Shown: positions 1 to 12,150, counted from the first letter of the stretch. The stretch: DNA of 64,000 nucleotides from Liolophura sinensis (GCF_032854445.1 NC_088305.1:24895400-24959399); one strand, 5' to 3'. Notes: generated by a model from the sequence alone, not told the origin. Numbers and translations: made by a program.

Positions 1-182
1 AATACTTAAGCTATCAGATGAATGAATGAATGGACGAATCCTTGGGGTTTGACGTCGTACTTAACAATATTTTTATATGACGAGGAGGCATTAGGCATGT
101 TTACATATATTATGCTGCCTCCACGTTCTAAGCACTAGGCCACCGAAACGGTCAAGCTGTCACACGAGTTCATAACGAAAGT
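1..182. repeat. Family B repeat fragment and downstream flank
   Basis: Bases 45-115 carry 'ttggggtttgacgtcgtact' and the decayed family B body, here internally deleted. The rest is the 3' flank of the EMI/Ig gene. Confidence 0.5.
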
Positions 183-403
183 TTAATGATACAAATATAG
201 CCACATCTCACCGTCGTCCTCAAAAGCTCCAAACCAGTACTTGAACCAAATTTGAATGGCGCGACTGCGTTTATAGACGACAATTGGCAAAACTATCGCG
301 ACTAGAGCCAAGAGACCAGCCAGGACAGCAGGAGCTGCAATATTGATTGGGGTGGATTGGGGAATCGATTGCATTTTCACTGGTACTATCTCTGGGCAAC
401 AAC
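183..403 (-). CDS. Exon 4, transmembrane and cytoplasmic end
   Basis: The acceptor TTATATTTTCAG lies before 403; the stop codon is at 183-185. It encodes a CCP motif, a helix of about 23 hydrophobic residues (core AVLAGLLALVAIVLPIVV), a YKRSR stop-transfer sequence and a short tail ending in two tyrosines. No clear AATAAA is visible in the 180 bases left to the window edge. Confidence 0.68.
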
Positions 404-3400
404 CTGAAAATATAACAAAAGCCAATGAGATTTTCACAGTTGAAAAAGTTTCATTGACTACATGTCTGATGTAAAAGAACAGTGCATGGGGTATCTCCCA
501 GTGACACGCCGACAAAGCAAGCGGTAAGACGAAAACATAGCTTTTTCAACTGTCTTACATGATATTGTGTGCAAACAGCAATGCCTTTTTTTTCATTTCT
601 CCAGATTTCGAAGAATTACACGTTTACAGTTCTATCGTACTTCAAAAACACCCCGGCATATTTTGAGTGTTATTCCTAGAAATTGACTTACGTTAGTTTT
701 GTTACTTTTAAATTGAACGTATCGGTTCATCATTGGTGGAGAGTTTTAAATTTTATTAGCTTGATCATTCTGTTTTTTTTAATTATAGACGAAGAAAACC
801 AAAGAGCCTTGTGCAAACCGTCGAACTTTCGGCAACTAACTAACCAACTTTCCAACGTGTGACGTACGTCAAAGAGTAGTAGACAAGCTGAGACTGAGGC
901 CAAGACCCAATCTCAAAACCATACTCGTTTTATACACGTTTTCATGTATCCTTTGAACATTAAGTTTGGATATTACGGTGTATATTTATCCAAAATTATA
1001 TTCACAATATCCTGCTATTTATTTGTTTATTTGATTGGTTTACGCCGTATTCAGGAATATTTCACTTATACGACGGAGGCCACCATTATGATGGGAGGAA
1101 ACAGGACAGAGCCCATTGAAAGAGAACCGCCTTCCAAAGTACGGCAAGAGAGGAAGCCAGCATGAGGTGGGCTCACAGTAGCAGCATTGGTGAGAAGCTA
1201 CAGAGTCATTTCGCCGGATTGGCAGGCTCACCCTCTCTGCCACGGAGGCCGAAAACCAGAATGGGTATACAAGGTATCTGCGTAAGGCTTTCAATTTAAC
1301 TGTGGATATAGCGGTCATATGAAAACTGCGTACTGTATATACAAGCCCCTTGACCCGGATTAAAGTAAACAGATACACACCTACAAAGCCTAGCGCTAAA
1401 GATCTTCCACGCTATATGGCTGTAAATCGTCATTTAGACTAGGCTAAGCGTGTTAGTTCACTTCGACAAGTCTAGTATATTTATTTATTTACTTGATTGG
1501 TGTTTTACGCCGTCCTCAAAACTATTCCACTTGTTTGACGGCGGCCATCAGTATGGTGGGAGGAACCCGGGTATAGACCGGGGGAAACCCACGACCATCC
1601 GCAGGTTGCTGCATGCCTCACACGGCCGCAGAGGAAGCTAACCAATCCAGTTTTTTCCACCTATAACCTCATCCCGCCATACACACATACAGACATACAG
1701 ACAAACACACGTATTTGCGTGCTAAATCATCTTTAGTACCACATTAACTTTAGTACCACATTAAACACCAGTCTGCTTAACACATTAGTTACTTACTGTT
1801 TCCAAAGTTATACTGTGTATGTGAAAAGCTGGGGAATTTAGGACATCCCAGATGGACACTGTTGTTGTGTTTGCACTGCCCCACCCTGGCCTGGCACACG
1901 TACTCCCCTGCCATACAGACAGAAGCGTTCACAACCGTGAGGGTGGAAATTACTCGAATGCCTCTAACTCTTTCTCCAGCTATGCTCTCTCCAAAGCCCT
2001 CCATGATGTCCACCTCGAACAGTGTCGTGACAGCCACACCATTAACCAGCCAGACGATTTCCGTCGGCTGCTTTTCGCGGTGGTAAAAAAACAGGACTTG
2101 ACAAACGAAGGTTATGTTGGCTGGAACTGCCTGCAGATTTTGATCGTGTGACAGTACCTGGGATTTCGGTGTCTCGACGCCACAGACAGGTGAAGGCGTT
2201 GTTGGTGTTGATTCAGATGACTGGAAGGTCGACAGGGTTGTCCACGTTGTTACTTTATCAGTCAAAGTCGAAGTTGTTGCAGCTTGAGTCCAGGTCAAGG
2301 GGAATGAGGTTTTGAAGGGCAGTGATGACGTGGTTGTTTGTGACGGCCATGGACGTACTGTACTTGCTGGCAGTGGTTGTGTCACGTGTGTTGTTCTTAG
2401 CGGGGATGTTCTTCTTATATCTGTTGTTTGCCGTTGTGTTGTTCTTGTTGTTAGTATTGGTGCTACTGTTCTTGTTGTCAGTATTGGTGGTATTGTTCTT
2501 GTTGTTCGTGGAGGTGTTGTTCTTGTTGTTGGTGGCATTGTTGTGGTTGTTGTTGTTGTTTTTGTTGTCTCGTATGTCGTTGTACCTGGGTTTGAGAGAA
2601 AAACGCCAAACAATATGGGCGAATCAGCATCTAAGTTACCGATATCCAAGAACACTAAGCACGTATGGAGCGTATCAATGTTCGTTTTCAAAAGAAACAA
2701 TCTCTTGGCCTGTTCGGACATGTCGCAATAAAAAATACTCATTATAGCCGTTGCGTCGCCAATGACCACAAAATACTTCTCCACATCAACCATATATTAT
2801 TTAACAATAGTCCCGAAGTAATACGCAGTAATTTTATGTGTATGTTAACAAGAAACAAGACTGTCCTTGTATCGTATATGATCGCTACAAATGGCTTTAA
2901 TATTGCTACATTTATTTAATATGGCGATAAGCCACAGTCATACATTCACTTGTTTCAGGATATTGAGGGCTGTTCTAATTTACCCCCTCCGCAAACTATA
3001 CAGAATAACATGGTAATTTAACATGGACGTTAATGGAAGAGAATCAGACATGTACCGTTTTGCTATTTGACATCCTTTTACATAAATCGGTTTCAAAGTA
3101 CATATTCACAGCTTGTCCTGATGTCTACATTCGTTTGACATCAAGTGCCGCCAGTACAAGCAAATTTTGTACAGAAATATTGAACAGCGCCCAGATTACT
3201 GGTTTCAGGGCGAGGAGGCAGGAAATAATGTCATGAAACACGAAAATCTTGTTTCAATCTTTGCTTCTAATTATACTTAACACACATACATTCTCTTTAT
3301 CTGAAGTGTGCGCGATTATATCCAACACCTGACACAATTTTATTGATGAGTGCTTATTAAACAGTCCCGCGCGAAGATACCTGTGATGAGGCTAAGTCTA

Positions 3401-5929
3401 AATAAGCCCACGTGAGCGGGATCCAAAGGTCACGCCTGTCTAATGGTGGGAGTGATGTAAACCGAGCTTAGAGAATGATTTATATGCTGTATGGAGTATC
3501 ATGTCTGAACCCTGTGTTATCTCCCCTTGTCTAAGGGAGTTATCTCAGCTGAGCGATCATTATAGGCTTGGATTATAGTAGTGCCGGAGGGAGCGCACTA
3601 AATCACCTAACCTTTCCAACTAGACCTACGTTACAAATCTAGTTTAAAGACCGTTTGACGTAAAGCAAAACAAACGTTAATGATATATTTTTAAAAAAAA
3701 ACTCTTACCCATATCACAGTTGTCTCCCTTCCACCCTGGACAGCACGACTTACTGTAGTGAGTCTCTGTGCGCAGCCTCAGTTTGGTCTCGTAAACAATT
3801 CTGTACTGTAGACTGTGAACAAAGGTTAATATATTACAAGACTGGCAGTATAGAGGGAAAACCCAGAGCAGCAACGAAAGTGGGATAACTGGCGAATGAT
3901 GACACGTAACCGGTGGAATACGGTCTCCGATCAGTTTATGTCAGTCAGGATTTTATTCTAATTGCGCTTGTAAATGCTGAAGTAGTAGCCAGTTACACGC
4001 CCCTAGAACTACGGCTTTGGCAGAATTAGGTAAATAAAAAGTGTTGTGATGTTAAGATAGAGATAGGTAGATGGGAACATTTCATATGTAACCAGGTTAA
4101 CATAAAAGCTGGTAAATTCTGAATGGCAGAACGCTATAAGCATGATACATGTTCTAATGGTTTATAAATCTGATGCTTATCACCTCTGCCTGTAATACTA
4201 AAATGCCGGTTTATGCAGTTAAAACACTGGTTTGTGAACTTGATAGACGTTAATTTACACAAAATGAACCTGCAGATAACAACAACAAAAACAACAATAA
4301 CAACGCTTTATTTCGTACACCAAGGTCCATATGAAAAGGTTGTCCATAGAAATAAGAGAAAGGTCACGAGCACAAATGCTCTGGCCTATACCAATGTACA
4401 ACAGACTGATCCGAATAACGACATATATCGCGAATGTCGTTGGATAACGAATTCAGATATACAGAGTTTTACTACCAGTGATAACTTATTATCCTAACCT
4501 GTATCGGGTACAACGTCCTAGACTCCATAGTCCACACGACACGGACTGCCTTACGCTGTACGACTTCACCACGGCTTCCGCTGTAGTAACGTTTACTCTT
4601 CGTGAAGAAACAAAAAATAGCAGAGCTACATTTTCATTAAAAACAGAAAGTTGCGGTATTTACAGTAGACGTTTAAGCATAGACTAACAAGATATCATGA
4701 GCTTATTTGTAGCCTTCTGCCAGAGTTTCTCCAAACATGTTCAGTTCTTGGTTTGGCCCGATTTTTGTGCTTTGACGACACTGTGTGGATTTTAACTTTG
4801 TTTGATTCATGGGTCATAGCTTGCCATTGCAAAACTATTTGAAGGGTACACATAAAAAAACTTTCGAAAATAAACGTTTTTCTGTAGATGCTTGCTAACT
4901 ATTCAACAAAACTACATATGGAGGAGAATGGGATAAGCTGACCCGAGGAGTAAGATGAGCCACCCGTATAAAATGTACCAGGATGCACAACGTAAAACGA
5001 AAGCACCACATATATTGTCAAAAACATGTGCTAACCTTTTTCACCTGGTTTTATAGCAGCATTTATCAACAACAAGGAAAAAAAATTACAAAAATTCAAT
5101 TTTTTATGACAAAAAACATGAATACTGTTAAACCAGGTATATGCATGTGTTCCTCTAGTAAACAGACCAATATGACTTAGCTTGGAAGTAATTTCACGTC
5201 TAAGACATTATACATGTACTTCAACCATTACGTTCGTGATGTAAAACCAGGTTTAGCATTACTAGTTTTGTAGCTCCTAAGAAAAAAAAGTAGTTGTGCG
5301 GTTAGGACCGGTATGATGAGCTACTCAGGCTGGGCTAAGGTGAGACATAGGCTATAACATATTCATACAGCTTAAATAAATAAATAAATAAATAAATGAT
5401 AGCGTTGTACAGAAACTCCGAGTTCTCGACACTTAGCGTATCTGTCCGAAGATCTATTTTGCTCACAAAGGTACAATATAAACTATAGTCTATTTCATTA
5501 CGACCGTCGCCTATGTTTTGCTCTCCACATAAAGAATTTGTCGGGTATATAAGTATTAGTACTTTTTTGCTTCATTTTTGCTTCAGTATTTAAATTACAG
5601 GCTCTATCGAAAAAATTACAGGCTTCATCGAAAAAAGTGAAAAAATGTCTTGATCCCGCTCCCCCCATTCACAATGGTAACATAAATGGAATAAAATATA
5701 TACGGTTGATATTTTATCAACAAACAATACGTGTAGATACTGATACTTACAGTTTTAAGATTGATACGGTACTGTGACATCCCGCGTTGTTTGGGGTGGT
5801 GGCCACACCTTGAACAGCCTCCGCGATGACCAGAAGAGACAGACTGAGGCAGACAAACCAACCCGAAAACGGGCTATTTTTTGACCTAAAGTAGACATAA
5901 GCTCCGTGTGTATAGAATAAACAATTCAT
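183..5929 (-). CDS. EMI-like / mucin-stalk / Ig-domain type I membrane protein (four exons)
   Basis: Assembled exons on the minus strand are 5751-5929, 3709-3812, 1797-2585 and 183-403, giving 430 residues. All three introns are GT-AG and the phases match (2, 1, 1). Order: signal peptide (hydrophobic core about residues 23-37, preceded by an unusually long n-region); residues 60-95 with YRIVYET and CCPGWKGDNC, like the C-terminal part of an EMI domain; a Thr/Pro/Ser-rich stalk of about 130 residues; an Ig-like domain (C256, W273, YVC with C325, sequons at N251 and N314); CCP, then a transmembrane helix at about 379-401; a 29-residue tail rich in aromatic residues. What is seen fits a cell-surface adhesion or recognition receptor, but the ligand and function are unknown. 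The EMI motif is shorter than the usual roughly 75 residues, so an upstream EMI exon may be missing or skipped. Confidence 0.72.
404..1017. other. Intron 3 of the EMI/Ig gene, no further feature
   Basis: AT-rich intronic DNA between exons 4 and 3. I see no exon, RNA gene or repeat family in it. Confidence 0.5.
1018..1247 (-). mobile_element. SINE family A copy, inverted
   Basis: Starts with the AAATA-type tail in reverse, then 'ttacgccgtattcaggaata', the 'tatacgacgg' and 'gtgggaggaaac'-type core, and a decayed tRNA-like head near 1190-1240. It lies in intron 3 of the EMI/Ig gene. Confidence 0.75.
1482..1645 (-). mobile_element. SINE family A fragment, inverted
   Basis: Tail and core present ('ttgattggtgttttacgccg', then the 'gggggaaacccacgaccatc' core). 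The head is missing after about 1640. Confidence 0.7.
1797..2585 (-). CDS. Exon 3, Thr-rich stalk and Ig-like domain
   Basis: The acceptor has a TTTTTCTCTC tract and CCCAG before 2585; the donor is A|GTAAGT after 1797. The first about 130 codons are Thr/Pro/Ser-rich, the likely result of expansion of ACA/ACG-type triplets, and should be heavily O-glycosylated. The last about 115 codons form an Ig-like domain with the Cys, Trp and Tyr-x-Cys landmarks and extra cysteines at residues 229, 318, 332 and 342. The open frame runs upstream to 2793, but that part reads as intron. Confidence 0.7.
2586..3708. other. Intron 2 of the EMI/Ig gene with a diverged dispersed repeat
   Basis: Bases 3344-3490 ('cagtcccgcgcgaagata' and 'gggagtgatgtaaaccgagc') resemble 52745-52850 at roughly two-thirds identity by eye, so a dispersed repeat is likely. 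I see no exon. Confidence 0.4.
3709..3812 (-). CDS. Exon 2, EMI-like Cys motif
   Basis: The acceptor TTGTTCACAG precedes 3812 and the donor G|GTAAGA follows 3709. It encodes YRIVYETKLRLRTE followed by SCCPGWKGDNCD, which matches the known C-terminal EMI signature (aromatic-Arg, Tyr-x-Thr, CCPG-W-G-x-x-C). It enters in phase 2 and leaves in phase 1, in agreement with both neighbours. Confidence 0.65.
3838..4035 (+). repeat. Dispersed repeat family D copy
   Basis: Shares 'gatgacacgtaaccggtgga' and the following 'cagtttatgtcagtcaggat' region with 59715-59915, 16180-16345 and 29985-30050. I see no coding capacity; the class is unknown. Confidence 0.5.
4036..5750. other. Intron 1 of the EMI/Ig gene
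   Basis: AT-rich sequence with a short AAAT microsatellite near 5378-5397. The open frames here are short and show no domain. No exon is recognised, although a missing N-terminal EMI exon could be hidden in this intron. Confidence 0.4.
5751..5929 (-). CDS. Exon 1, signal peptide, of the EMI/Ig membrane protein
   Basis: ATG at 5929; the hydrophobic run FVCLSLSLLVIA is followed by EAVQG, a plausible signal-peptidase site. The exon ends CT|GTAAGT at 5751 (phase 2). The first nucleotide of exon 2 completes a Leu codon. No other Met precedes the hydrophobic core in frame, so this start is the only option within the exon. Confidence 0.65.
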
Positions 5930-5934
5930 TGTCG

Positions 5935-6600
5935 CTCACACCTGTCTAGCCATGCGCATGCAGGAAAAGTGGAGGTGAACCTGAGGGCGGTGAAACTCGG
6001 ATGAGGATCTATAAAAAGATCGATGAAACGGAAAAGAAGTTGGTAAAACTACCATGAAGACGGCGAAACTGGGAATAGGACAGTTAAACTGGGAATGGGA
6101 CGGTGAATATATAAAGAGATTAATTAAACGGCCAAGAGGTTGGGGAAACTACATGAAGGCAGTGAAACTAGCAAGAGATCGGTGAAACAAGAGACACAGA
6201 CACATTCAGATAGCATATGCAGTAACACAATGCTCGTGCAACTGCTATTCACCTGCTGTCGATGAAACATACCACGATTCACGTGACAAAACCAGAACTA
6301 TGTACATTTCATGATACTGTATATATTTAGATAAAATCAGGATTAACATGGCAAAACCAGACGTGTGTACATTTGATGAAACTGTAAACACTTGGATGAA
6401 ATCAGGATTAACGTGACGAAACCAGAACTACGTACATTTGATGATACTGTATACACTTGGATGAAATCAGGATTAACATGGCAAAACCAGAACTATATGT
6501 AGGCCTATTTGATGAAACTGTAAACACTTGGATGAAATCTGGATTAACATGACGAAACCAAAACTGTGGACATTTGGTGGAACTGAAAACTCTGGGATGA
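5935..6600 (+). repeat. 'GATGAAAC' degenerate repeat block, inverted copy at 52195-52735
   Basis: Starts 'ctgtctagccatgcgcatg' a few bases upstream of the EMI/Ig start codon. It contains irregular 'ggtgaaac' and 'gatcgatgaaac' motifs and then about five 65-bp units (6290-6600, motif 'aacacttggatgaaatcagg'). The reverse complement of 52195-52735 aligns end to end by eye, including the 'gagacacagacacattcaga' stretch. Confidence 0.7.
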
Positions 6601-7983
6601 AATCATGAATGCCCATTAGCTGAAGAGGGCACAAGTGCAAGAAGCGCATAAATATGATGATGAAACGGACGTGAGCTTAACATTCACACCAGGGAAAAGC
6701 TCAGAAGGTCTTGACACTTTACGCAACCTGAAGAAACCGTTTGATAGAACTGAATACACCTTCCAGAAACCGGACGTGAATTCATAAAACTCGAACTCGA
6801 AATCGAACACAACTTCACGACACTCTCTACAACGACGACAACTCCTCACAGCTGAACGAAACCGGGCATGTCTTGAAAAAAAATCAGCACAGCTTGACAA
6901 AACCGAAAACAAATTGAGAAAACTCAGTAGAGCGAGACGAAACAGATCACAACTTAATGAAAGTCAGCACTACCTCACGAAACCGATCCCAACTTGATGA
7001 AACTTAGCACAGGGCCTCACGAAACGAAAGATAAAACTGGGGCGAATCAAGCTGGAAAAGTGTCTCGATGAAGTGCATGGACAGATTACACCACGGCTCT
7101 GAACACGGATGAGTTGACATGAGCAAACGGACAACTGAGTACTTGAACGGTCTGATACAGTGACTTTTCCGTCACACATAACATGTTGACGACTTCGTTA
7201 GCGGAATGAGTATACTCCGTGATGTACAGGGAAAGGGAGGAGAGCTGGGCTGTCTACTGCGTGGGCCTAGCTCTGTGCATCAGAATTTATGTGGGACACT
7301 TTTTTGTGTGCCTTTTTTTCTCGTCTGGGCGTTACAAGGCTTGTGTGACACACTTACATACAACTATATACGAGAGGTTGACATACACAGAGAGTAGAAC
7401 GCCCCAGTAAGACTGAACAAACTGTTTAGTTTACACAGACTGACAGGGGTTAACATGCAACTCTGGCTGGCTGTAACCCGGATGTACATAATCCTTGCCT
7501 CTAGCCAGAATTTGACCCACACTAATTTTCCACAAGAGACAACGTTAACGTTTAGTGCTGTAAAAATTTTGACAATTTCCATGAATTATATCCTTGTTCT
7601 AGCATTCACCTGTTCATCAAAAATGACCGGGGACAAACGGAATTTACACCCTAAAATAGAGAATTACATGTACAGTCCAATAAAGACGGAAGTGGTATTG
7701 GGGTCTTGATTCCCGTCACAGTGTAACACTTCAAACATAAACATGTGTTATAGAGAAGAAAGTTTACTCACAGGGACTTTTTTTCTGAGATAATGAAAAT
7801 AATATTCCTTTGTGACATTCCATTCATTAATTCACCAGTCTAGCATAAATGAAGACATACCTGGAATAAGTTGCAATTATGAGGATAACCTTGTAGACAT
7901 AAATATACAAAGTACAACGTATTATACATTACTCCATGTGTGTAGATCACTATGTTCGTGTAATCAGATACTATATCCACGAG
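6601..7983. other. Gene-poor upstream flank of the EMI/Ig gene
   Basis: Up to about 7060 the DNA keeps decayed 'gaaacc' periodicity. After that I see nothing beyond short unsupported open frames. Confidence 0.4.
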
Positions 7984-8246
7984 ATGGTTAGCTCACTAGC
8001 ACAGCGCAATGATCCAGGAGCCTCTCACCAATGCCGTCGCTGTGAGTTCAAGCCTGGCTAGCTTATGCTGGCCTCCTCTCCAGCCATACGTGGGAAGGTA
8101 TCCCAGCAGCCTGCGATTGGTCGTATGTTTTCTCCGGGCTCTGTCTGGCTAACTCCCACCGTAATGCTGGTCTCCGTTGTATACAAGTAAACTATTCTTG
8201 AGCGAGGCGTAAAACACCAATCAAGTAAATAAAGAAATGAACAAAA
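7984..8246 (+). mobile_element. SINE family A, near full length
   Basis: Head 'ttagctcactagcacagcgc', B-box-like 'gtgagttcaagcc', the core with 'gtgggaaggt', and the tail 'cgtaaaacaccaatcaagta' with AAATA repeats. Confidence 0.8.
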
Positions 8247-9650
8247 TACATGTATATCCACTTGCCTGTGAGCAGACATTTAAACCTGTATGCTGGGAAA
8301 CAGTGTCCACATTATGACACACCGTGGCCAAATTAATGGGACTATACTAAATATTTTTGACCCCTCCCCCCAAAAAAACAGTGAATGACCATTCAATCGT
8401 GTTTTGGCTCTTTATCATTTTAAAATAGCACACACGATTATCTTTCACAAAATATCAGCCTCACCTGCGTACGTGTTACCGTTCAATCAAGAAATGAAGT
8501 TCTTAGCCTTTGCAAAACGGACCGCACTATAACTTTCAGTCTGTAGAATTATGTTAACACTGTAAATAACATACAGATACGAGTCTGATATGTACTGAAA
8601 TACTGTCACTTGAGCTAATCTAGCTATATAGAAAAACTTTAATTTGATTAATGAAGAGGTTTTTATTCGCGGAAAAATCTCCGGTATAGCTTCTTTAACC
8701 AGCCTTAATGTCCCAACAGATGTCCACATCAGGATATAAAACATTTTCACAGGAAATATTGTGACTTACGTCGTACAGGGAAATGGTTTATGAAGCCTAG
8801 AGCCGAAAACAAATTAAAAATGTTCCTAATTAGGCATGTCTTTTATTTTCCGAATTCTAATTAACAGAAGTTCGTCACATAACACATATAAAGACAGTTT
8901 CTTGCTTCTCTCGGCGGTGGGTGTCTCTTTTATCACTTTGCTTGTCAAAGGCATCCGGGTTTGCTCAATGCAATCCTCTTTCTTGCGTCATTCCGACTCC
9001 CCAAAACCTCACAGCTGATAGGATTAAATAGGATTTCGTAGTGTGGCTTATAAAGTTAAGTACATAATTTCCGTTTCGTGACTTTTGACATAAGCTCAAC
9101 CCACTTGTACATTGGTACACGTCTACAGTTGCGGAGATAGGCCAGCAATGCATGTCGTTATGACCATGCATGTGCACTAAGCATGTCTGGGACGAGTTAC
9201 TCAAAAGTGTATACCATGGGAGCCTAGCCAGGCATTGGTCTTTGCCTGATCCAAAGATTCATTTGGCTTGCGGCATGACCTGGAGCATGACCAGTTTTAA
9301 AACCACGCACTCCACCACCTTCTCTCTACCCACCTACCCCAATCCCACCAAAGAAAATAAATAAATAATTTATTAGCTTCATTAAAAGCTACTTACCAAG
9401 AGAACACGTCACATGATTTAATCTGAGCGCAAATAATACTGGACAAACTGAATTTCAAACTAAGTTTGTTGATAAATAAACCCGTTTAACAATAAAGTTT
9501 GATGGCATAGCCAGGTTATTGTCTCAATGGAAATACTATATACATAAATGTTATTTGTACATTACAGAAAAAAAGCGTCTTTCTGATATTTATCCGTAAA
9601 CAACATGCCTCATAGCCAACCTTCCATTTGTTTTGTTAGCTGGAGTCTCC
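8247..9650. other. No gene recognised
   Basis: A, T-rich DNA. A donor-like 'GACGTAAGTCAC' on the minus strand near 8768 has no convincing exon attached. Otherwise nothing. Confidence 0.35.
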
Positions 9651-9651
9651 G

Positions 9652-9870
9652 TGGCCGAGTGAGTAAGTGAGTGCTCGGGGTTTAACATTGTACTGAAGAA
9701 TTTTTCAGTCATATGACAACGAAGGAATCTTTAGAGCGCATGTAATGTGGCTCGTTGTTGCAGGACGGATTTCCACCGCTCTTTTATCTAGTGCTGCTTC
9801 ACTGAGACGCCTTACCGAGGGCAAGTACGCTTCCCCGACCGAGCCATTATATCGATACAAGTCTTTCGAA
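9652..9870 (+). repeat. Dispersed repeat family B copy
   Basis: Begins 'tctccgtggccgagtgagta', then 'tcagtcatatgacaacgaag', 'tgttgcaggacggatttcca' and 'agtgctgcttcactgagacg'. Same order as the copies at 33528, 50489 and 54774. The tRNA-like start suggests a SINE-type family. Confidence 0.65.
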
Positions 9871-10482
9871 AGGTTACTGCTGTTAACAGAAGAAAAGTAT
9901 TGTAAAGTGGAATATGTGGTATGATCTTAATTGTATTAAACAAATGGTAAAATCTTTATATTTTAATTCATAACAGCGGATTAACTGTCAGGCGTAGCTC
10001 GCCCCAATGGGTAAACGGTGTGCGCGTGACGGGTAGAATGTATCAGCGCGTGTTCAAATCAGAATCTGTGCAACCTAGGTTCTCCAGTCGGTGTGATTCA
10101 CTCGTTGTTAAGACCAACAACTATAGTGAGTATAAAAAGCCTTGCCTGAGGGAAGGAAGTCATTTTACCTCATGTTGTGAGCCCACAGCAGGTCGTGTTT
10201 TCTTACGGGCAAATTGTAAAGACGGCTATACCATGTAAATCGTTGTGGATGTAATACACGAAACTTAACTATATGTGTGGAATTGCTAAAGTTTGAATAT
10301 GAGCTTACTCATGTATACGCGTTTATATGACAGGATTCTGTTCATTATATATACACATCCGTATCCTCTTATTTATAGCTTGATAATTGTGCATTGTAAG
10401 GATTCTGCCTCCTTGCCAATAATTTATACAAGTACTGATTGGAGAACCTGCGTTGTCTATTTCCCAGCTCCAAACCAAACCT
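9871..10482. other. No gene recognised
   Basis: AT-rich spacer. The short open frame at 10020-10238 has no domain and no splice support. Confidence 0.35.
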
Positions 10483-10727
10483 GGGGCCTCCGTGGCTCAG
10501 TGGGTTAGCGCGCTAGCGCAGCGTAGTGACCAAAAAGCCTCTCACCAATGCGGTCGCTGTGAGTTCAGCGACTCAGTTCATGTGGAGGCCTCCAGCAACC
10601 TGCGGACGGTCGTGGGTTTTCCCCGGGCTCTGCCCGGTTTCCTCCCACCATAATGCTCACCCCCGTCGTATAAGTGAAATATTCTTGATTACGGCGTAAA
10701 ACACCAATCAAATATATAAATAAATTA
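10483..10727 (+). mobile_element. SINE family A, full length
   Basis: One of the best-kept heads: 'ctccgtggctcagtgggtta' (A-box-like), 'gcggtcgctgtgagttca' (B-box-like), and the tail 'ggcgtaaaacaccaatcaaa'. Confidence 0.85.
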
Positions 10728-10854
10728 ATATAGCCATTACAAGAACAATGTAAAGAGTTTAGAAATATCTACAAAAGAAAATAAATAAGAATATTTCTCT
10801 GTTGTTTTGAGAAAGTTAACTTTATAAAGTTAATTGCGACTTTAAACAGCCTAC

Positions 10855-10903
10855 CTGTTGCCATAAGAATGAGAAATACCCCCATATGTCGCAACGCCTC
10901 CAT
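10855..10903 (-). CDS. Signal-peptide exon, inverted twin of 19445-19493
   Basis: ATG at 10903 encodes MEALRHMGVFLILMAT, then ACAG|GTAGGC (phase 1 donor), one residue different from the exon at 19445. On this strand the gene would run left. I found no downstream exon matching the second exon at 24171, so this may be a first exon without a body, or it may serve an unseen gene. In phase it could join the acceptor at 2585, which is speculative. Confidence 0.45.
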
Positions 10904-11599
10904 GTTGGTTCACGGCTCACTTGGAAAATGAGGAAAATGTTAAACACTAGTGTTTTATTGCCTATTTCCTCCGATCACATGGGCGGTAATGGTGCGCATG
11001 CATCCAGGTAAATATGTGTCGGTGTAGTCCATTAAAAGTGACTTGTGTTGAACGCATTAACTAATGGGCATGCGGAAACTACACTCAAAAATTAATCTAC
11101 TCATTTTAACAAAGTCTTTTGTCTGAGTGATGCTAGAATGTATTCTGTTATTATAGCATGATACTGTGTTCTATTCAGTATAATATCCTGTTAGTTGAAT
11201 AGAATCTTTCTGTTGGATTAATAGAATATTGCTGTTATATTTAACACGATAGTGTGTTACAATAGCAGAATGCATTCTAGCATTACTCAGACAACAGATT
11301 ATACTTTTGAGTGTACTGTTGTGGTACTAATTATGAGCAACTGTAGTTGTTTGAAATGAATGGATGTGTTGGTGTGTTATGAAACTGGAACCATGTATGG
11401 ATGTATGCTGCAGGTTTAACGCCGTACATAACAATTTCAGGTTCATGCTTGGAACTCACAAATGGATATGTCAATAAAAATTTGAAACTTGAAAGACAGA
11501 AAAATTGCACCGCTAGAGCCTACTTCTGAAACGAGTAAATTAGGCATAGCAGGAGGCAGATGTCTGATTTAATCTAACAAAGGTAAGTTATTTACGAGA

Positions 11600-11930
11600 T
11601 TAATGAACTCAACCAAGGCACCAATCCATCTTCCTTCAAAGAAAGTATTGGCGACTGTGGGTGACATTCTACCCAAAGCGGTACATACAATATCCACACC
11701 CACGGCTTTACGTTTTGCAGTCAGCTATATTGTAGTACAATTGAATGCACACGGCAAAGAGAAAGTTACAGCACATGGAGGCCGAGAATTGAAAAGTTAT
11801 AAAAAGAAAATGACGATCACTGACAGGGAATGCCTTGTTGTCGTCGAAGGTGCAAGAATTCACAGAGCACATCTTATTTTTAAGGTCATCACTGACCACA
11901 AAGGTCTAACCCTCAATAAATTATAACCCT
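11600..11930 (+). mobile_element. Ty3/Gypsy-type LTR retrotransposon fossil (RNase H region)
   Basis: A short stretch resembling the RNase H end of Ty3/Gypsy polymerase (TDRECLVVVEG and VITDHKGL motifs). Only this part remains; no LTRs or other domains are seen nearby. A broken, old remnant. Confidence 0.65.
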
Positions 11931-11984
11931 CAATAACTACTGCTCAGAGAACCTGTGTTGTCTAGCTCCTACCCAAACCTACCT

Positions 11985-12150
11985 AAACAAGAACTATCGT
12001 GGCAAACAAGAACTATCGTGGCAAACAAGGACTATCGTGGCAAACAAGAACTATCGTGGCAAACAAGAACTATCGTGGCAAACAAGGACTATCGTGGCAA
12101 ACAGGAACTATCGTGGCAAACAGGAACTATCGTGGCAAACAGGAACTATC
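11985..12150 (+). repeat. 19-bp tandem array
   Basis: Unit 'acaagaactatcgtggcaa', about nine copies with few differences (aagaac, aaggac and aggaac variants). 19 is not a multiple of 3, so the array reads through three frames and is not coding. Confidence 0.9.

Larger units (their letters stand above)
10483..11440 (-). repeat. Inverted-repeat arm 1 (pairs with 18905-19880)
   Basis: The reverse complement matches 18905-19880 by eye through a SINE A (both copies share the unusual 'ttcttgattacggcgtaaa'), a signal-peptide exon, and a stretch with 'tctgagtgatgctagaatgt'. The shared SINE variant shows that the SINE was present before the duplication. Confidence 0.75.

Noticed and set aside
2312-2747. 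Two long plus-strand open frames rich in Val and Leu
   Set aside because: They are the antisense of the Thr-rich stalk in exon 3 of the EMI/Ig gene, which has splice sites and domains on the minus strand.
2586-2793. N-terminal extension of the exon 3 open frame that looks faintly like part of a von Willebrand A domain
   Set aside because: A strong acceptor at 2586 and matching phase put this stretch in the intron; the resemblance is weak.
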